A DNA stretch of 64,000 nucleotides from Paenibacillus sp. (GTDB lineage: Bacteria > Bacteroidota > Bacteroidia > Bacteroidales > Muribaculaceae), in NCBI GenBank assembly GCA_023663345.1, contig JAMPHR010000002.1, positions 502,730 to 566,729 of the forward strand, written 5' to 3'. A model generated the notes under the pieces. It was not told where the DNA came from, did not search any database, and was given only the letters and a program-made list of their open reading frames with translations. Position 1 is the first letter of the stretch. Each line of letters opens with the position of its first letter. Positions 60,845 through 64,000 of this stretch are shown piece by piece. The position numbers and the translations under genes were made by a program.

Positions 60845-61153
60845 TCAACGGTGTACAAATACGGGTTCCAGAATCTGCAATCCGAGGGCTGTCTCTATTT
60901 TATAGATAGTCTCGATCGACAGATTCTCCGTGCCCTTGAGCACGCGCGATATATACTGCTGGGAGCACCCCATTCTTTCGGCGACGGCTTTTTGGGTCAT
61001 TCCCAGTTCCTCCATTTTGTCGAGCATCATCATGGCGATGCTCTGCGAGTACCGCAACCATTCGCGGTTCTCGCGTCGTGCCATGGCTTTCTCTCTCCAT
61101 AAAGATGGCTTCTCAGATCCATGTGCCGATAACTTATTCAATAGCTCGTCCAT
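60845..61153 (-). CDS. HTH antitoxin (XRE family)
   Basis: A 102-aa DNA-binding protein. The helix-turn-helix is MTQKAVAERMGCSQQYISRV, followed by LKGTENLSIETIYKIETAL. It is the second gene of a HigBA-type pair, 11 bp after the toxin gene, an order typical of HigBA. It likely binds the palindrome at 61758-61777 over the promoter and represses the operon. Confidence 0.9.
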   Translation of the reverse strand: MDELLNKLSAHGSEKPSLWREKAMARRENREWLRYSQSIAMMMLDKMEELGMTQKAVAERMGCSQQYISRVLKGTENLSIETIYKIETALGLQILEPVFVHR

Positions 61154-61164
61154 AATATTCTGAT

Positions 61165-61716
61165 TTATAATTCTGCTATGTATTCTATAAAACTCTCGTC
61201 ATCAATAATTCTTTCGTTTAGTAGGAAATCCCGCACTTGCTCAATTCTCAATAATTCTTCTGCTGTGTGCTGGCGTTCCTGCATGGTTGCCGTGAGTTTT
61301 ATAGCTCCGCCTGTAACAATGTATATACCTTTTGCAAGTTTTATGGCATAAATCCGCAACCACGATGTCCGGCCTACAAGATTTTTCAATCTTGCTTTCT
61401 CCTTACCAAGTAAACATTCTGCTATACGGCTGTTACTTAATGGTCGGAATATCATATCCAGATTTGCTTCGGGTGAAATATCCATCATTATGGCTTCCAG
61501 GCGTTCACTGTCATCAATGGTACGCTTTATAGCGTCATTGATATTAGTTATTTTAAAATAACTTTCGAGATCCTTTGAATTAGCCTTGAAGAAATCCCTG
61601 AGCCATAACACATCGTTCCATCGGTCGAACAGAGAGTAAAGAATATTATCATCCTCTCCTTCGTACCTTACAGCCCATAGGCGACCATCACCGGTTATAT
61701 CATCAAAAGTCATCAT
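61165..61716 (-). CDS. HigB/Gp49-like toxin
   Basis: A 183-aa protein, starting at MMTFDDITGDGRLWAVRYEG; the frame is open for nine more codons upstream, but this start is close to the promoter, and the upstream residues look unlikely. The N-terminus (LWAVRYEGEDDNILYSLFDRW) fits the beta-sheet of the RelE/HigB superfamily but it is larger than a minimal toxin. The C-terminal helix LIRIEQVRDFLLN-like segment (LLRIEQVRDFLLNERIID) and SWLRIYAIKLAKGIYIVTGGAIKLT match phage-derived Gp49-like proteins. An HTH antitoxin gene follows. Confidence 0.82.
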   Translation of the reverse strand: MMTFDDITGDGRLWAVRYEGEDDNILYSLFDRWNDVLWLRDFFKANSKDLESYFKITNINDAIKRTIDDSERLEAIMMDISPEANLDMIFRPLSNSRIAECLLGKEKARLKNLVGRTSWLRIYAIKLAKGIYIVTGGAIKLTATMQERQHTAEELLRIEQVRDFLLNERIIDDESFIEYIAEL

Positions 61717-61732
61717 ATCGCCGAATTTTGAG

Positions 61733-61777
61733 CAAAGATACAAATCTTTTTATAAATATACAACTCATAAGTTGTAT
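61733..61777 (-). promoter_or_regulatory. Promoter with overlapping palindromic operator
   Basis: Minus strand: TTG at 61763-61761, 20 bases, TATCTTTG at 61740-61733. The palindrome ATACAACT-CATA-AGTTGTAT (61758-61777, 8-bp perfect arms) covers the -33 element, the textbook place for an antitoxin operator. Confidence 0.85.
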
Positions 61778-61794
61778 AAGTTCAATATTGGACT

Positions 61795-64000
61795 CTATTT
61801 TTCCACCTGTGGGCCGACGTAGGTGGGTTTCAGGCCGCCCCAGTCGATGATGGCGCGTTGCACTATCATGCCCGGGTCGCCGGTGGTGAATGTGAGCGAG
61901 TGGCTGTCGAGGCTTGGATCCACGGCAAATTTCACCTTATACTCCATGCCGTTGCGCAGTACATTGGCTTTCCATTCGGTCGACCATTCCTGAGGCACGT
62001 ATTCGAGCACCTCCACAGGAGCGCCGTCCACCGTCACCCCTATGCGGGTACTCTTCCCCTTGTGAAGCGGGAAGAAGGGGAGGGTCCACACCGTCACCTC
62101 CACACTGTCGGTCGTGACGGGGCCAAACTTATAGGTGGTGCGGGGCACATCAACGCCCGTGGGGTCAAGACTCTTGCCCATCGCCTCGCCGAGCTGCAAC
62201 ACCTTCCAGTCATATCCTATCCCCTCAATCACCCTCGGGGCGTGGAGGCCCGAGCCTGTGGCGCTGTGCCATGAGGCGAGATCCACCACCTCATATCCCT
62301 CTCTTCCGGCCTGGTCAAGGGTCGGTAATATGTCGATACTGCCCGGCTCAACTCCGGGAGTCACGGTGAGCTGAGGCATCATCTGATACTTGGCGCAGAA
62401 TCCCGGTGGTATAGCCATCATGTGGTCCCATTTCCCGTCCACCTGCTTGTTGTAGCGGTGGTTGAGGGCATTGATGCTGTCATAGGCCACTTTCGATTCC
62501 AGGGCGGCGCGGTTGGCTCCGGCGTAATTCCCCTTGGCGGCCAGTTCATGGTTGAGGTGTGACATGAGGAACTTGCGGTTCATCTGGCAGGAGGCCATCA
62601 CGGGGTACCCCACCATCTCGAAGAACGAGGCCCGCTTCTCCTCGGGCAAACGTCCCATCACGTCCGAGGTCATATAGGAAATAACATCATAGTCGGCCAG
62701 ACGCTTGCGTGCATCATTGTGGTTGTCAAAGGAATACTCGGTGTCGCGCAGATCGGTTCGCTCCTTGCTGTCCCATTCCCACTCCCAGCCCATATACTCG
62801 GGCTTACGGCTCCACGCCAGGCGGTAGTAGGTGTCGAGTATCTCCTGGAATGTATCCTTGTATTCCTCCCCGTATATATCAGCAAGGAATCCGGCCTGGT
62901 GGCGGTTGGCGTTCACGTAGCTGAAACGGTCGAAATCCCAAGCCATATCGAAGAATGTGGCCATGGCGGTCTCCATCGGTTTTATGTCGCCCACATTCAG
63001 CAGCCAATAGCGGTCGGCCCCGGTGTCGCGGGCTTTCTTAAGCTCCTCATACATCAATGCCGGCGGGGTGGTGTTGAGCCACAGGTAATCGTGGGGAGTG
63101 CCTAAGTAGGAGGTGTGGTAATACACTCCCGCTCCCCCTTTGCGTTTCCGCTCCTCGGGGTCGCTCAGGCGCTTCATGAAGCCGTAATTGTCATCTACCC
63201 ACACCAGTGTCACCTCCTCGGGCACTTCGAGACCGAGCTCATACACCTCCAGAGCCTCCTTGTAGGGCACGAATATCTGAGGAATCTCGTCAAGTGGTTT
63301 CTTCACATATTTTTTCAGCAGATCGCGCTGGTCGGTGATGGCGCGGGCCAGATTCTTCACCTTCTCGGCCTCGGTCATGTCACCGCGCATCCCCTCGTCA
63401 TGCAATCCGCGCATGGCCAGGGTGTAGATGTTCTCGTAAGGGGCGGCCTCCTTCACGCGGCTGTCGAGCTTGGCGAGAATGGCGTCGCGGTTGGTGCGGT
63501 AGTTCCACTCCCCGTCGCGGGCCGTGTCCCATTCATCCTTGCAGGCGTTGTTGAACCCCACCGGCTCGCAGTGGGATGTGGTGATCATGATGCCGTAGCG
63601 GTCCACCACCTCTTTGCTCTCGGGGTGGGTGTAGAAGGCTCCCGTGCATGAGTGCATGGCCGGAGCCATCATGTTGCCCTTGAGGCGCAGGATCAGCTCG
63701 CACACCCTGGCATACGTGCGCGGGCCTATGTCGCCAAGCTCCTTTTCATAATTCAGCGAGGCCCACGGTTTCAATCCCCAGTCCTCATCGTTGATGAAGA
63801 TGCCTCGGTATCTCACCGACGGCTCTTTCGACAGGAGATCGGCCTCCACCACGGCATTGCCGTGATGCTCCACAGGCACGTCGGCCCACCAGTACCAGGG
63901 AGATACCCCTATGGCCTTGCTCACGGTGAACAGGCCGTAGGCCGCCGCCCGGCGGTCGCTTCCTGCCACCACAAGGGCCTTGACCGGCTTGTCGATGCTC
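61795..64000 (-). CDS. GH115 glycoside hydrolase (xylan alpha-glucuronidase), partial
   Basis: At least 734 aa, with the N-terminus beyond the window end (the frame is open to 64000). The hydrolase family 115 pattern is clear: GSDRRAAAYGLFTVSKAIGV, SPWYWWADVPVEH, YRGIFINDEDWGLKPW, GNMMAPAMHSCTGAFY and TTPPALMYEELKKARDTGAD; GH115 enzymes remove 4-O-methyl-glucuronic acid from xylan. The C-terminal 180 residues form a beta-rich accessory domain ending VGPQVEK. It lies upstream of the toxin-antitoxin pair, with an SGNH esterase beyond it; together they suggest glucuronoxylan use. Confidence 0.93.
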   Translation of the reverse strand, partial: SIDKPVKALVVAGSDRRAAAYGLFTVSKAIGVSPWYWWADVPVEHHGNAVVEADLLSKEPSVRYRGIFINDEDWGLKPWASLNYEKELGDIGPRTYARVCELILRLKGNMMAPAMHSCTGAFYTHPESKEVVDRYGIMITTSHCEPVGFNNACKDEWDTARDGEWNYRTNRDAILAKLDSRVKEAAPYENIYTLAMRGLHDEGMRGDMTEAEKVKNLARAITDQRDLLKKYVKKPLDEIPQIFVPYKEALEVYELGLEVPEEVTLVWVDDNYGFMKRLSDPEERKRKGGAGVYYHTSYLGTPHDYLWLNTTPPALMYEELKKARDTGADRYWLLNVGDIKPMETAMATFFDMAWDFDRFSYVNANRHQAGFLADIYGEEYKDTFQEILDTYYRLAWSRKPEYMGWEWEWDSKERTDLRDTEYSFDNHNDARKRLADYDVISYMTSDVMGRLPEEKRASFFEMVGYPVMASCQMNRKFLMSHLNHELAAKGNYAGANRAALESKVAYDSINALNHRYNKQVDGKWDHMMAIPPGFCAKYQMMPQLTVTPGVEPGSIDILPTLDQAGREGYEVVDLASWHSATGSGLHAPRVIEGIGYDWKVLQLGEAMGKSLDPTGVDVPRTTYKFGPVTTDSVEVTVWTLPFFPLHKGKSTRIGVTVDGAPVEVLEYVPQEWSTEWKANVLRNGMEYKVKFAVDPSLDSHSLTFTTGDPGMIVQRAIIDWGGLKPTYVGPQVEK

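Overview
The window looks like a chromosomal segment of a fairly GC-rich member of the Bacteroidales. Evidence for this: SusC/SusD genes, a PorZ-type type IX secretion (T9SS) protein, BspA-type repeats, a PepSY-like lipoprotein, and promoters of the Bacteroidetes type (TTTG, about 18-21 bases, TAnnTTTG) instead of sigma70 boxes. Protein style (tandem FKBP lipoproteins, division-cluster layout) suggests Muribaculaceae, but that is an inference without database comparison. No rRNA, tRNA, CRISPR array, transposase or integrase was seen.

Layout. 1-948 is gene-free and holds a four-copy 78-bp tandem repeat inside a large imperfect inverted repeat. 949-5334 holds small stress/housekeeping genes, an aspartate:alanine exchanger and a flavodiiron protein. 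5511-9959 is the least explained block: a strong promoter with a candidate ~350-nt structured RNA, then four genes of unknown function ending in a BspA-like repeat protein with a duplicated, possibly ubiquitin-like N-terminus. 9974-14876 has purN, unknown proteins and a membrane KAP-type P-loop NTPase. 15201-31859 is the division and cell wall cluster read on the minus strand in the order rsmH, ftsL, ftsI, murE, an outer-membrane protein, mraY, murD, ftsW, murG, murC, ftsQ, ftsA, ftsZ. It lacks mraZ at its head and has an outer-membrane-type gene inserted between murE and mraY.

32218-38546 holds aspD (partner of the exchanger 28 kb away), an AI-2E-type permease, an rRNA methyltransferase, a thioesterase, a DUF721 gene and recF. 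38557-39761 has two toxin-antitoxin modules that share a nearly identical promoter segment. 40147-49766 contains two FKBP isomerases, porZ, rdgB, a fucosyltransferase-like gene, a DUF2851 gene, ribH and a TPR protein. 50091-51410 is an AAA ATPase/nuclease-like gene bracketed by related repeats. 51799-58222 pairs an inositol-polyphosphate phosphatase with a SusC/SusD transporter. 58338-64000 has a PfkB-like protein lacking its catalytic motif, an arabinose-5-phosphate isomerase, an SGNH esterase, a third toxin-antitoxin module with a clear operator, and a partial GH115 glucuronidase running off the end.

A recurring theme is intergenic repeats with a period near one helical turn: (GGTTAT + 4 bases) arrays next to small perfect hairpins that sit on or beside stop codons (ftsW, the TPR gene, kdsD, the ftsQ/ftsA junction), and a different 10-11 bp array between murG and murC.
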